Source of the DNA: Bacilli bacterium
GTDB taxonomy: Bacteria; Bacillota_I; Bacilli_A; RF39; UBA660
Assembly: GCA_016297695.1 (NCBI GenBank)
Contig: JAEDGC010000007.1
Location: 1-49,200 of the forward strand
DNA length: 49,200 bases
Reading direction: 5' to 3'
In this document: piece by piece, positions 22,389 through 32,561 of the stretch
How positions within the stretch are numbered: the first letter of the stretch is position 1
Layout of the letters: every line of letters starts with the position of its first letter
Translations under genes and position numbers: made by a program
Notes under the pieces: generated by a model
Told to the model about the DNA's origin: nothing
The model's database searches: none
The model's input: the letters and a program-made list of their open reading frames with translations, nothing else

Positions 22389-24377
22389 CTAACTAACTCT
22401 TTTCCACATATAACAAGTTATATAAGGTTGAAGTAATGATATATCAGCACTTTTTTCATCATGTGTACTTCCATAACTAGAAGAACCAACTAATGTTCTA
22501 TCATTATATCCAGACTGACTACTAGTAGTAAAACCATAACTACTACCACCTGTATTTATTTGTGTACTTATTTTTTCTCCACCGGTTTTTTCAGCAGAAT
22601 TGAACTCACTCTGTGAAGTATCAACTCCAATAGGAACTCTACCTTGACCCCATAAAACCCATGTTCCACCAAACGAACTACTAGGATTAGTATTGGTAAC
22701 TGACATATAAATACTTCCAACGGGGAAAATACTTTCTCTATGTACCATCAATTTCCAACTAGACCAATTTGTATTATTTCTAGTTCTAATATATATGTTA
22801 GAGGTGGCTATTGATATAGCAAGTTGTGTAACATCTCCATAATTAGTATCTGTACTTCCCATAACTAAAACTTTACAATATACAGTAGGGGCATTAGCAC
22901 AATTAACACCTGCATAATAAACACCACTTTTGGTTAAAGTATTGTAATCGTAAGTTTCAGACCAATTAATAGATTGAAATATAGGGTTTCCATTTTTCTT
23001 TATTTCTCCATTTACATTGAAATTGTTTTCGTCCCAATTAAATATTGGCTTTCCTTTCGTAATTTCTGTTTCTATTGTATTAGTAGTAGTTAATTTATCT
23101 ATTGCTTTTATTTGAAACACATATTGTTTTTGGTAGTCATAACCTGCTCCTGTAAAACTCCCTGTATAAGTATTGCCACTTATTGTTGGTGTTAATGTAT
23201 TCCACTCATCAACCCAAGAAGCACTTTTTTCTTTTGCACGATATTGAACTGTTAAAGTATTGCTTACACTTCCAAATGAGCCATCAAAGTAATTACCACT
23301 AAATTCAATTACTACTTTACCATTTGTAGGTTGTTCTCTTTTTATAGTAGGACTTAATGTTAAAGGAACATAATCTATAATAGGCATAGTTTTAGTTTGA
23401 GGAGTATCAAAACCACGACTATCAACTACGACAACTTTAAAATTATTTGTAGAAGCAGAATTAAATGTAGCAACATAATATCCATTACTCAAAGTTGCAG
23501 TTTTATCGTTTATAGTAACACTTTGTATTGTTGCTCTATTAACACCACTAGCACTTACACTAACTTTGACATTAGACATATATCTAACCATAGTTGAACT
23601 AGTTGAACTATTTTCTGTTAATGCACTTGTTTTAGGATTAATATCTACCATAGTTATACTATTAATTGATGGGGCAGAGCCAACTATATAACCCCTTGCA
23701 GTTGTACTTTTCGTTGTACCAACTATTGTTGCTTTTGAACTATCTTCGTATGTTGTTAATTCAAATGTAAATTCTACACTTTGAACTTCTGTTGTAAGAC
23801 CATAAATTGTATTTAATTCACTTGAAGTAAAAGTAATTGTTGTAGGGTTAGGGGCATTATTAATGGTTGTTATTGTCGTGCTTCCTATTTTAACAACCAA
23901 AACATCATACATACTAGCATATTTGGTTATAGGAACAGTTATTGCATTTCCTATATTAAAATTTGCAACTGCACCTATATCACTACCTGCTGGGTCAACA
24001 CCAAGACTATATGTTGAAGAAGTATAATTACACCAAGTATCTTTAATAGTATCTTTGATAGTGAATTTAAAAGGTGTTGTGCCACTCGTTTTATTTGAAA
24101 CAGTAATCCAATCACTTGTATATTCAAAAGACCAACCTTGATTTCCTTGTGTTTCTTTTTCCCAAACATTATTGCCATTTAATGTAAATGTTGCTTTTAC
24201 AGGGTTTTGATATGTTCCATAAGGATTTAAACTTCCTTTTCTATCACTTATAAAAATTTTGTAATAGAATTGGTATAACATATCTGCACCTTGTCTTTTT
24301 TTATCATAACTTACTATTACATGAAGTGCAGAAGTAGTACCAAATGTATAGACATTATCACTAAATAATTGTGTCAT
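22389..24377 (-). CDS. Large tail fibre / minor structural protein
   Basis: 662 residues. The N-terminal two thirds are Ser/Thr-rich, immunoglobulin-like and DUF859-like. The C-terminal 110 residues are a tail-collar or Gp10-type tip: FPVGSIYMSVTNTNPSSSFG, GGTWVLWGQGRVPIGVD, EKTGGEK and QPYITCYMWKRVS. Likely host recognition. The tip-ending DNA is repeated downstream, suggesting past exchange of tips. Confidence 0.85.
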   Translation of the reverse strand: MTQLFSDNVYTFGTTSALHVIVSYDKKRQGADMLYQFYYKIFISDRKGSLNPYGTYQNPVKATFTLNGNNVWEKETQGNQGWSFEYTSDWITVSNKTSGTTPFKFTIKDTIKDTWCNYTSSTYSLGVDPAGSDIGAVANFNIGNAITVPITKYASMYDVLVVKIGSTTITTINNAPNPTTITFTSSELNTIYGLTTEVQSVEFTFELTTYEDSSKATIVGTTKSTTARGYIVGSAPSINSITMVDINPKTSALTENSSTSSTMVRYMSNVKVSVSASGVNRATIQSVTINDKTATLSNGYYVATFNSASTNNFKVVVVDSRGFDTPQTKTMPIIDYVPLTLSPTIKREQPTNGKVVIEFSGNYFDGSFGSVSNTLTVQYRAKEKSASWVDEWNTLTPTISGNTYTGSFTGAGYDYQKQYVFQIKAIDKLTTTNTIETEITKGKPIFNWDENNFNVNGEIKKNGNPIFQSINWSETYDYNTLTKSGVYYAGVNCANAPTVYCKVLVMGSTDTNYGDVTQLAISIATSNIYIRTRNNTNWSSWKLMVHRESIFPVGSIYMSVTNTNPSSSFGGTWVLWGQGRVPIGVDTSQSEFNSAEKTGGEKISTQINTGGSSYGFTTSSQSGYNDRTLVGSSSYGSTHDEKSADISLLQPYITCYMWKRVS

Positions 24378-24386
24378 AAATTCCTC

Positions 24387-25946
24387 CTATCCTATCCAAA
24401 AAACACCTGTACCATTTTCATAATCCTCTATACGACTATGTGTTCCTATGTTAAGATATTTTTCAACTCTCATATTTTTAGACCTAACGATAGTTTCTCC
24501 TAAATTTTCATCATACCTTGCTTCAAGCAATACTTCCTGACTTGCACCTGTTTTATCTATAATTTCAAGACCGTCTGCATCTAAATTTGATTTGGTTTTA
24601 CTATCATTTTTATCAACAGTTAAACCCTCGTCATCAGCAGTTAAAGTTGTTGATTTTAACATTGTTACACTACCATCTGTCAGTTTAGTATTTATTTCTG
24701 TTTTAGTGTAAGTATCTGTTTGAATTTGTGTAACACTTTTTTCTAATTCAAGTGTTTGATTTAACGGAGTATAACCATCAAATTTGTTTTGTATTTCTTT
24801 AATTGCTTCGGTATTTGAAATTTCTATTGTATCAATTCGACCTGCTTCACTTGTTATTCGAGCATCAACTCTATCTATTTCAGTTTTTGCCCATTTTTTA
24901 AATGTATTTTCTCCGTTTAATGATACATTTTCTTTTCTTTCTTCAAGCCCAATTTCAGTATCAAATGTTTGGATTATGACACCGTTATAAACTAATTCAT
25001 TAGTTGCTAGTGTTATATAAGTATTATCTCCGTCTGTTATAGAAATTAAATCATAACTATCTATTGCAGGATTACCTATTATTTTACCTGTTGAAAATGA
25101 ATTTATTTCAAAACCATTGACAATTTCAAGTATGCTTTGGACTTGTTTATCACTTGAAACATAAGGGTTAGAACTATCTAAAAATAATGTATCATTATCA
25201 GTTGTTCCACTTTCATATTTTATTATACCACTTTCATAGACAACTCGTGAAATTTTGAATAAATCTCCATCACTATACTTTTCAACGAAATGTAGTGGTA
25301 TTTCATGAACAACTAAATTATTTATATAAACAAATATTAATTCTCCATCTCGGTTAATTGTTGGTATAGCACCTGCTTGACCTACTAGATAAGATACATA
25401 AGTTCTCCCTGTTATGGTATTATCATAAATCCCAATTAAATCTTCACTACCAAGAAATTCAGTTATATTACATACTACACCTGCTTGGTTACAAATATCT
25501 TGTAATATTTGAAGTTTAGTGGCACTACCACCGTTATTATCTATTAGTTCTTTTCCGTTATAATTAAAGTCAAACTTAACAGAATTATCTCTTAATTTGA
25601 TAGTAGTTTTACCATTATCAGTTGTAGGCTTATCTTGTATATTGAATATTCCAATAGGAACATACTCGTATTCGTTATCAACGAGTGTTCCTATTGAAAT
25701 TTTAACTTGGTCTTTTATTACACTTAAATCAACTTCATGTAATATCAATGTTGCTTCCTTTGAGATAAAGTTTTCTAACATGAATACCTTACTTCCGTTT
25801 GGTATTATTCGTGAAGAAACAGTTAATTTTTCGCAATATATATCGGCATTTTCTAATTCAACATCATTAAACCAAATTTTTAATTTATGCCTACAATCTT
25901 GACTATAAATTACTTCTTTATATCTATCACTTGTTATATATGCCAT
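24387..25946 (-). CDS. Tail tip / baseplate hub protein (Tal-like)
   Basis: 519 residues. The N-terminal 330 residues resemble the gp27-like hub of siphophage tail tips (TSDRYKEVIYSQDCRHKLKI, PIGIFNIQD, LQILQDICNQAGV). A helical coiled region (about 350-420) and a short C-terminal fibre segment follow. Located after the distal tail gene, the standard order. It should cap the tape measure and link to fibres. Confidence 0.8.
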   Translation of the reverse strand: MAYITSDRYKEVIYSQDCRHKLKIWFNDVELENADIYCEKLTVSSRIIPNGSKVFMLENFISKEATLILHEVDLSVIKDQVKISIGTLVDNEYEYVPIGIFNIQDKPTTDNGKTTIKLRDNSVKFDFNYNGKELIDNNGGSATKLQILQDICNQAGVVCNITEFLGSEDLIGIYDNTITGRTYVSYLVGQAGAIPTINRDGELIFVYINNLVVHEIPLHFVEKYSDGDLFKISRVVYESGIIKYESGTTDNDTLFLDSSNPYVSSDKQVQSILEIVNGFEINSFSTGKIIGNPAIDSYDLISITDGDNTYITLATNELVYNGVIIQTFDTEIGLEERKENVSLNGENTFKKWAKTEIDRVDARITSEAGRIDTIEISNTEAIKEIQNKFDGYTPLNQTLELEKSVTQIQTDTYTKTEINTKLTDGSVTMLKSTTLTADDEGLTVDKNDSKTKSNLDADGLEIIDKTGASQEVLLEARYDENLGETIVRSKNMRVEKYLNIGTHSRIEDYENGTGVFWIG

Positions 25947-25948
25947 AA

Positions 25949-26326
25949 CTATTCCTCCACAAAACCAAATTTAACATCAGTATATATATTTTTTAATGGG
26001 TCAACAGGGTCAATATAATATTTAGTATATTGAGGACTACTACAATACATTTTTTTATGTACTATTTTCCACTCTGCTTCATCAAAGAAAGTAGCAGTAA
26101 ACCAAACAGGGCTTCTCATTTCCATAAGTGCTTTCATTTCTGCACCTGACATAGTAGGAACAACGAAATCTAATGTTTTGACATCATGTCTTACCCTATT
26201 CCTTATCGTATAACCTGCTGTATTTGTATAGGCATCTAGGTCAACATCATTTTGTCCTGCGTCATGAACAGGTGTATAAGGAAAAGGAACATCGTTTACA
26301 TAAACTTTATCATATTCATAATTCAT
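25949..26326 (-). CDS. Small tail-tip protein, DUF6711-like
   Basis: 125 residues starting MNYEYDKVYVNDVPF, containing RVRHDVKTLDFVVPTMSG and a conserved-looking YIDPVDPLKNIYTDVKFGF. Encoded between tape measure and hub, where a distal-tail protein belongs. The family name is from memory of similar proteins and is less certain than the position. Confidence 0.7.
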   Translation of the reverse strand: MNYEYDKVYVNDVPFPYTPVHDAGQNDVDLDAYTNTAGYTIRNRVRHDVKTLDFVVPTMSGAEMKALMEMRSPVWFTATFFDEAEWKIVHKKMYCSSPQYTKYYIDPVDPLKNIYTDVKFGFVEE

Positions 26327-26339
26327 ATATTATTCCTCC

Positions 26340-29300
26340 TTATTTAATTACGATAGGCTTTCCATTTGATTTAGCCATATCTTTTAATTGGTCTAATGTA
26401 TAAGTACCAAGTTTGTGATTTTCATCAAGATAGATATTAAATACTTGTGTACCTGTATTTCCTGCTTGACCTAATTTTCTATCTAATAACTCCATCATTT
26501 GATTTTGGTTAGCAACAAAGGATTGTCCTCCAATGTGTCCTACTAACTCTGCACCTTTTTCATTAGCAACGAATAATTGTCCAACAGGAGGTAAACCACC
26601 ATCTGCAAATTTTAATGTTGGAAAGAAAGAACCAAATATTTGACTAAAATTAAATTTTAATTTATCCCAAAAAGATTGAGTTTTAGATTGTGCTTTACTT
26701 GTGTCGGCATCAATATAAATTTTTTGATTAGTTTCTTTTAATTTAGCATCTACTTCTATTTTAGGATTAAGTCGATTAATTCCGTTTTGTAGTTCTTTGC
26801 TTAATTGAAACCCTTTTTCTTGCATTTTGTCAATTACTTGTTGTTGTAAGTTTTCAGGCAATTTACCAAATTCCCCTAAAAATGCATCTTGGTCGGCTTC
26901 TGCTAATGATTTCCACTTAATTGCTTGTTCAGGAGTAATTTCTTCAACTGCTTGTGTTTCTTTTTGCAATTCTTCAACTAAAATATTATATCTTTCATCA
27001 CTTGTTGTTTTATATTCTTTTAATAATATTCCCCAATTATAAGCAAGTCTTTCATTAATTTCCTCTTGTGATTTCACTACAAGTTTCCCATTTTCAAAAT
27101 AAGAATTTGTATAATTTTCAACTGCTTCTTCAATTTTTTCAAGATTACCTGTCATAAAACCTATTTGCAATTCACTATATTGTTGTTGAGTTAAAATATT
27201 TTTTTTGTAATCATTTGTTGCTTTTTCACTTATTTCTTGTGCATTTTTGACGCTTTCGTTAGTTTCATCAAGACCTTTTTTCAATTTTTTTAGCAATAAT
27301 TCTTGTTCTTTTACATAACTTGTACTAAAAACTCCTAATTCTCCTGATACTAATTTATTGTAAAATTCTAATTGTTTATTATATTTTTCTTGTGCTTTTG
27401 TTTGTTGTTCTTTTGCTTTTGTTAAATTTTCTTGTTGGGTTACCATAGCATCATATAATTTTGCTTCTTCTTGAACTGCATTTAAGTAATTTTGTCTATT
27501 CGCTTCAAGAAAATATTCTGCTTGTTTGGTAACTATCAAATCTTTGATTTTATCTATATATTCTTGATAATTTTCAATTATGCCATCAGTAATTTTATAT
27601 TCAATTCCGTATGCTTGTGATAATTCATTTAAAATAAAGTTTGCTCTATCTTCATAACCTTTTTTAACTTTACCATTAGCATCAGTAATTTTTTCTAATT
27701 CTTCAACTAATCTTTCATGAACTCCTGTTTGAATTAAATTAGCATTTAATTGCTCTTCAATTACTTGCCTTTGTTCATCTAATGTATCAAGATATTTTTT
27801 TGTTGCATCTGTGGTTTTATTTATGCTATCAACTGCAATACTTGTAGCAGTAGGATATTCCATAAAAGCATTATATAAAGATATTACTGCCCCTGCCACT
27901 CCACCAATAATAGCACCATACATACCAAATTGAGAGCCTATTAATGCACCACTTCCAATAGCACCTAAAATACCTCCACCAACTTTAAGCATACTTTCAG
28001 TAGTTAAATTTCCTTGTTCTGCCAAATCTTCCATACCACTTTTTATTAATTTTAAAGAATAATACAAACCACCTGCACCTACCAAAGATACTTTTAGTCT
28101 ATCCATTAAAGTTAAGTTTTTAGACCACTCATACATACCAATTTCTAAACTTTCACTCATAGAAATTAAAGAATAATTAATATTATCAAATGTTTTATAA
28201 AGACTTTTTAATGGACTTAACAAAGCCTTTACCGTTTTAAACATACCTGTTGCACCAAGCAATTTTACAAATTTACTAACTAAATTGATTGTATTTTTAG
28301 TTACTAAATAACCAATATAACCTGCTAAAACTTTTGCTTCTGGACTTAATTTATTAAACCAAGCCAACATATTTTTTAAAGTAATTTTAATTCCGTTATA
28401 TTTGAAACTTATATCTCCTGTTAGTGGGTCTATTTGTTTTGTGAAACCTAACCACTCCATAATAGCATCTCTTATTTTAGTCGCTTTCATTTGCACATTT
28501 TCAAGTTTGCTATTATATTTATCAAATGCGTCATTAAAGGCTTCCCAAATTTTAGGGTCAACACTTCCTGTTCCACCTGTTGCTAATCCTGTTGAGCCAC
28601 TTGTAGGAGTTGTAATAACATTTAATTTATCAAAGCCTCTTAAACCTTGTTTTAATTTTTTAGCACTTTCACTAGCACCATCTAACCCATCTTCTAAATC
28701 AAGGACACTATCTGCAATTCCACTAAAATAATCATAATCTCCTGCATTAAAACCTAATAAAGTAGCAACTGTATTAATTATTTCAGTTAATACCATAAAA
28801 ATAGCATTTAAGTATGGCAAGATTTTTGCAAGTATAGGCATAAATAAATTACCCATAGCACGACTTAATCTTTCCCATTGTTCACTTAAAATTCTCATTT
28901 GGTTAGCAGGACTTTCTATTGTACGACCAAAGTCATTTGTTGCTTCTGCTAATTGTCTTGTTAAAGAAACAATAGTTACCAATCTTTTTTCGGCATAAGT
29001 TAATTGAGTAATATTTCTATCAATATCTAATTCATTTAAAGTTTGTTGTAATGTATTTTGTGTAATATCTGCTCCTGTTGCCCCTCTTATTGGTTTCGTT
29101 TGTCCTGCAAGAGCAGATTGTAATGTACTACTTGCTCTTTCAATATCAATATTATAAAGTGATGAAATATCTATTGACATTTGAGTTAGTAATGTTGAAA
29201 GTTTAGTACCTTGTTCAGTTGATAAATTCATAGCATTAGATAATTGTTTAAATATACCTACTGTTCTTATCAACCAACTTTCGTCTAAACCATACATTTC

Positions 29301-29681
29301 ATTTAGTTTATTTACAAATTGTTCGGCATTTCTATATGTGTTATCAAATGCAACTTGAAATAAGTTTATATTTTCAAGATAATCACTACTTTTAGTAGCG
29401 AGATTTGACATAATAGTAAACACACGATTTAATGCTCTTGAAAATTCTCTAATAGTAGTATAATTAAAAGCAAGTTTGATATATTTACTCATATCTTTTA
29501 CATCTTTATTTATTTTTTCAGTAGATGTAGCACTTTCTTTAACATTTTTAATCATGCCATTATCAATACCTGATGTAACACTTCTAATTTTTGCCAAAGT
29601 TTCGGCATATTTTTCAAGTTTTTTTTCTCCATTAACATAATTTTTAAATCGTATGCTAACTTCTGTTTGATTACCGTCCAT
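26340..29681 (-). CDS. Tape measure protein
   Basis: 1113 residues, the longest protein here. Long helices alternate with a hydrophobic Gly/Ala-rich segment (about residues 563-600, GGGILGAIGSGALIG and AIIGGVAGAVISLYNAF) that probably enters the host membrane. Near the C-terminus GGLPPVGQLFVANEKGAELVG is the motif shared by tape measures of Bacillota phages. It sets tail length and follows the frameshifted chaperone genes. Confidence 0.92.
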   Translation of the reverse strand: MDGNQTEVSIRFKNYVNGEKKLEKYAETLAKIRSVTSGIDNGMIKNVKESATSTEKINKDVKDMSKYIKLAFNYTTIREFSRALNRVFTIMSNLATKSSDYLENINLFQVAFDNTYRNAEQFVNKLNEMYGLDESWLIRTVGIFKQLSNAMNLSTEQGTKLSTLLTQMSIDISSLYNIDIERASSTLQSALAGQTKPIRGATGADITQNTLQQTLNELDIDRNITQLTYAEKRLVTIVSLTRQLAEATNDFGRTIESPANQMRILSEQWERLSRAMGNLFMPILAKILPYLNAIFMVLTEIINTVATLLGFNAGDYDYFSGIADSVLDLEDGLDGASESAKKLKQGLRGFDKLNVITTPTSGSTGLATGGTGSVDPKIWEAFNDAFDKYNSKLENVQMKATKIRDAIMEWLGFTKQIDPLTGDISFKYNGIKITLKNMLAWFNKLSPEAKVLAGYIGYLVTKNTINLVSKFVKLLGATGMFKTVKALLSPLKSLYKTFDNINYSLISMSESLEIGMYEWSKNLTLMDRLKVSLVGAGGLYYSLKLIKSGMEDLAEQGNLTTESMLKVGGGILGAIGSGALIGSQFGMYGAIIGGVAGAVISLYNAFMEYPTATSIAVDSINKTTDATKKYLDTLDEQRQVIEEQLNANLIQTGVHERLVEELEKITDANGKVKKGYEDRANFILNELSQAYGIEYKITDGIIENYQEYIDKIKDLIVTKQAEYFLEANRQNYLNAVQEEAKLYDAMVTQQENLTKAKEQQTKAQEKYNKQLEFYNKLVSGELGVFSTSYVKEQELLLKKLKKGLDETNESVKNAQEISEKATNDYKKNILTQQQYSELQIGFMTGNLEKIEEAVENYTNSYFENGKLVVKSQEEINERLAYNWGILLKEYKTTSDERYNILVEELQKETQAVEEITPEQAIKWKSLAEADQDAFLGEFGKLPENLQQQVIDKMQEKGFQLSKELQNGINRLNPKIEVDAKLKETNQKIYIDADTSKAQSKTQSFWDKLKFNFSQIFGSFFPTLKFADGGLPPVGQLFVANEKGAELVGHIGGQSFVANQNQMMELLDRKLGQAGNTGTQVFNIYLDENHKLGTYTLDQLKDMAKSNGKPIVIK

Positions 29682-29685
29682 ATTT

Positions 29686-30192
29686 TCACTCTCCTTTCTT
29701 TTTTAAATTATCTAAATACCTTTGTTTAATAGTTCCAAAGTATATTAATGAGTTGTGAAAATCTTGATAATTTTGTTTTTTCTTTTTAAGTATTTCTTCT
29801 TCTTTTTTATCTTTTTCTAATTCCATATAAGGTTTTTTAGGGTATGTATCTATTGGAGTATTATCTTTCTTACTTTTAGAAAAACTTGCAACGATATTAC
29901 TTATTAATTGTTTTAAAGAAGAAAATAATTTTCCATTTCCATCATGTATATATAGCCCTTGTAACCAACATTTATAATCTAATTCCTCTAACTCTCTTTG
30001 TTTCTTATTAATAAAAGAAGTACGGTATGAATTGAATAATTGTGGGTCATCTTTCCAAAATTGTTCTGCACTCATACCGTACTCTATTGCTAGTGGAAAA
30101 AGATAATTACAATAATATTCATAGTAAGAATTATTATATTTATTAAATATATCTTCTTCTGTTTCTTCTACTTGTTGGCTAGGGCTTTCAAG
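29686..30192 (-). CDS. Tail assembly chaperone extension (GT) in -1 frame
   Basis: This frame has an ATG at 30075 but is open upstream as KLESPSQQVEETEED, which overlaps the end of the preceding gene. A -1 slip at A-AAA-AAC (30192-30198) fuses 143 residues of G to 168 residues encoded here, giving a protein of about 311 residues. Equivalent G/GT fusions chaperone the tape measure, which follows directly. The lysine-rich C-terminus is typical. Confidence 0.8.
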   Translation of the reverse strand, partial: LESPSQQVEETEEDIFNKYNNSYYEYYCNYLFPLAIEYGMSAEQFWKDDPQLFNSYRTSFINKKQRELEELDYKCWLQGLYIHDGNGKLFSSLKQLISNIVASFSKSKKDNTPIDTYPKKPYMELEKDKKEEEILKKKKQNYQDFHNSLIYFGTIKQRYLDNLKKKGE

Positions 30193-30620
30193 TTTTTTTG
30201 GTTTTCGTTATAAGATTGTCTAACCTCAATACTGCCATGTAAAAACTCTCCAATTTTTTCTCCTAACCATTCTGCTTTCTTCTCATCTTCTAAATAAGGT
30301 TTTAAAATTTCTTTTACTTTTGATAGAGGTAGTTTATGATTAGGATATAACCATATAAAGAAACTTCTTTCTGCTAATTTATTAAGAGTTTCCTCTTTTA
30401 ATTTTATTTCGTTTTCAATTTCTTCATCACTTACCATATTCTCAAAAGGATTATAATTATCATCAAGTTCTTCTTCATCAATGTAATCATACAAACCTCT
30501 ATTTAAAATTTTCATAGATTTGCTTATATTACAAATCTTGTCAATTTGTAAAAAACTCTCCCTATTTAATTCAACAGTATATTCAACACCATTTAATTCA
30601 ATTATTTCATTTTTTTTCAT
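30168..30620 (-). CDS. Tail assembly chaperone (G)
   Basis: 150 residues, acidic, between the tail tube and tape measure genes. The ATG at 30620 follows AGGTGG; an in-frame GTG at 30632 is weaker. The slippery A-AAA-AAC near its end lets some ribosomes enter the -1 frame and make the longer GT product. Termination at TAG 30168 gives the short form. Confidence 0.85.
   Translation of the reverse strand: MKKNEIIELNGVEYTVELNRESFLQIDKICNISKSMKILNRGLYDYIDEEELDDNYNPFENMVSDEEIENEIKLKEETLNKLAERSFFIWLYPNHKLPLSKVKEILKPYLEDEKKAEWLGEKIGEFLHGSIEVRQSYNENQKNLKALANK
30192..30198 (-). promoter_or_regulatory. Programmed -1 frameshift site
   Basis: Minus-strand A-AAA-AAC in the zero frame (codons CAA AAA AAC TTG). 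It fits X-XXY-YYZ and joins the two chaperone frames, as in lambda gpG/gpGT. Confidence 0.82.
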
Positions 30621-30650
30621 TATCTTTTCCACCTATTTTCCATAATATTT

Positions 30651-31346
30651 TTATTCAGTTACAATAACTATTACACTTCTACTAAATGAAGCATAACCGG
30701 ATTTTTCAACTGTTATAGTGATAATAGCAGAGCCACTCGCAACACCTGTTATAGTTACCTTTTTATCGGATACTAGAACAGTTGCAGTTCCTGTTGTATC
30801 ACTTTCTGCTTTAATAGTTGCATCACTTGGATTAGTAGATACATTGATTTCGTAAGTTCCTGTTCCTTTAATAGTTACAACTTCATCTATTGAATTTACG
30901 ATTATTGCAGTATCTTCAATTAAATCATAGCAATTTTCAACATATTCATCTTTTGAAGTTGGAGTAATTGTAATTTCTCCTTGTTCTAAACCACCAACAT
31001 CAGTATTACTAATCATGTAATTTACAGTTCCACTATATTTGAAACCTGTAAAGTCAGGAAGTAATCTAATAAATTCTTGTGGTTTTCCTTTGATTTCTTC
31101 AAGAATTTTAATGTTATCTCTGTGAGCAAAGAACGGAATTGATTTTTGTGGATTTTCAGTTCTACCCTCAACTGATGTTGCTTGTGGATTACCAATAGCA
31201 GTTTTGTCTAATTGAGCAGGGGCAGAGCCATTTTCTCCTGTACCTGTAATAGGTAGTAAGATTGAATATTTACCACTTGCTTTTTTAACAAATAACCCAG
31301 AGCCTCTGTGTTCACTTAATGCTCTATCTTCAATACTATTAAACAT
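30651..31346 (-). CDS. Major tail tube protein with Ig-like C-terminus
   Basis: 231 residues. The N-terminal about 145 residues are a tail-tube fold (EDRALSEHRGSGLFVKKASG, FFAHRDNIKILEEI). The last 85 residues form a bacterial Ig-like (Big2) domain: TGTYEINVSTNPSDATIKAE, TITGVASGSAIITITVEK. Such Ig domains decorate siphophage tails and can help adhesion. Position before the G/GT genes supports the call. Confidence 0.85.
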   Translation of the reverse strand: MFNSIEDRALSEHRGSGLFVKKASGKYSILLPITGTGENGSAPAQLDKTAIGNPQATSVEGRTENPQKSIPFFAHRDNIKILEEIKGKPQEFIRLLPDFTGFKYSGTVNYMISNTDVGGLEQGEITITPTSKDEYVENCYDLIEDTAIIVNSIDEVVTIKGTGTYEINVSTNPSDATIKAESDTTGTATVLVSDKKVTITGVASGSAIITITVEKSGYASFSRSVIVIVTE

Positions 31347-31353
31347 ATTTTCT

Positions 31354-31782
31354 TCATCTCCTTATAATATTTCCTCTAACATTACCTATTAAACATTGAT
31401 ATTGAATTGTTTTTCTCAATATACTACTGTCTAAATTAGGGGTAGGTTTGTTAATAGTTTTTTTCATATTTAATTTTTCCCCAAAAAACTTCATAGTCAA
31501 TTTACTTAACTCATCATTTATAATTTGTGAAGCAACAACTATGTTGTTCCCGTTTTTTTTATCTTTTGTATATATATCTATTGTAAAATAATGTGCTTCG
31601 TAAAACTCAATTTTGTCATTAGTGCAAAAATCGGTATCTTTATTATCAACTAAAACACAGGTTATTATAGGAAAATAGGTCGAGGTGTTTGTGTTGTATT
31701 TAACAACCTTAGCATTGTATTTTGAATTAGTTTCTATATACTCTTTAAAAGCATCAAAAATTTCATCATATTTATCAATCAT
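31354..31782 (-). CDS. Tail terminator / tail completion protein
   Basis: 142 residues, MIDKYDEIFDAFKEYIETNS onward, with a mixed alpha/beta pattern like minor tail proteins that cap the tube. TGAGGTG seven bases before the ATG at 31782 sets the start; upstream codons overlap the previous gene. The assignment depends mainly on gene order. Confidence 0.65.
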   Translation of the reverse strand: MIDKYDEIFDAFKEYIETNSKYNAKVVKYNTNTSTYFPIITCVLVDNKDTDFCTNDKIEFYEAHYFTIDIYTKDKKNGNNIVVASQIINDELSKLTMKFFGEKLNMKKTINKPTPNLDSSILRKTIQYQCLIGNVRGNIIRR

Positions 31783-31792
31783 ATCAAACACC

Positions 31793-32395
31793 TCATTTCT
31801 TCCTAAAATATTCATTTACCCATTTTTTTAAGTTTTTTTGTATTTCAATGGCAGAGAAACGATAAATCTCCATACCCTCATATCCACCTGTTATAACTGC
31901 ATTTTCTTTTTCGTTTGTTCCAAAATGAGGGTTATTTCCATTTTTTAAAATAGATAACCACCAACCATAAATTACCTCATCATCTTTAACAACATAATTT
32001 TTATTTACATTGTACTGATAACTTGCAGGGGCATTTACAGACCCCATACCTACGAAACCTGTACCATATTCAAAAGCAAGTGCAACACTAAATGTATAAC
32101 CATCACTAAATTTTGTATCAGGCTTTGGTACTGATAAATCATTGTATATAACAAAACCATCATCAGTAATATCTTTAAGTTTATTATTATTAAGATATTC
32201 GGTTTTTAAATCCTCGTTAGTAGTTGTATGAGTAGCAAATCTTTGTTCTGCAACTTTTCTTATGGTTTCTAAACATTTTTTTTGCATGAACTCTTGAAAA
32301 CTTTTATCAGTTTTCATTTTCGCCATTTTATTGACAAAATCAATATGTTTATCAAGTTTTTCAAAACTATCAATTTCAGTTATTACTTTTAGCAT
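31793..32395 (-). CDS. HK97 gp10-like head-tail joining protein
   Basis: 200 residues. An N-terminal helix (KHIDFVNKMAKMKTDKSFQ) and a later conserved-looking AFEYGTGFVG / WWLSILKNG / GYEGMEIYRF part match the gp10-like family that bridges neck and tail. The start is the ATG at 32395; the longer open frame covers the 54-aa gene upstream. Confidence 0.75.
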   Translation of the reverse strand: MLKVITEIDSFEKLDKHIDFVNKMAKMKTDKSFQEFMQKKCLETIRKVAEQRFATHTTTNEDLKTEYLNNNKLKDITDDGFVIYNDLSVPKPDTKFSDGYTFSVALAFEYGTGFVGMGSVNAPASYQYNVNKNYVVKDDEVIYGWWLSILKNGNNPHFGTNEKENAVITGGYEGMEIYRFSAIEIQKNLKKWVNEYFRKK

Positions 32396-32396
32396 A

Positions 32397-32561
32397 TTAT
32401 TCTTCTTCTTTGTTGATATTAAATTTAAAATCTTTCTTTTTTTCTTTTTCAGGCTCTTTATATATTTCAAAATTACCTGTTCCAATATAATCACTAGCCA
32501 AAGATTTTTTAACTTCTTTAACTGCACCTGTTTTTTTATCAATGATTTTAACTTTTTCCAT
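32397..32561 (-). CDS. Small late protein, 54 aa
   Basis: Begins MEKVKIIDKKTGAVKEVKKS, ends in acidic repeats, and is coupled on both sides: its ATG overlaps the TGA of the gene upstream, and its TAA is one base before the next ATG. It lies hidden in another frame of the gp10-like reading frame. Function unknown; perhaps a neck accessory. Confidence 0.65.
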   Translation of the reverse strand: MEKVKIIDKKTGAVKEVKKSLASDYIGTGNFEIYKEPEKEKKKDFKFNINKEEE

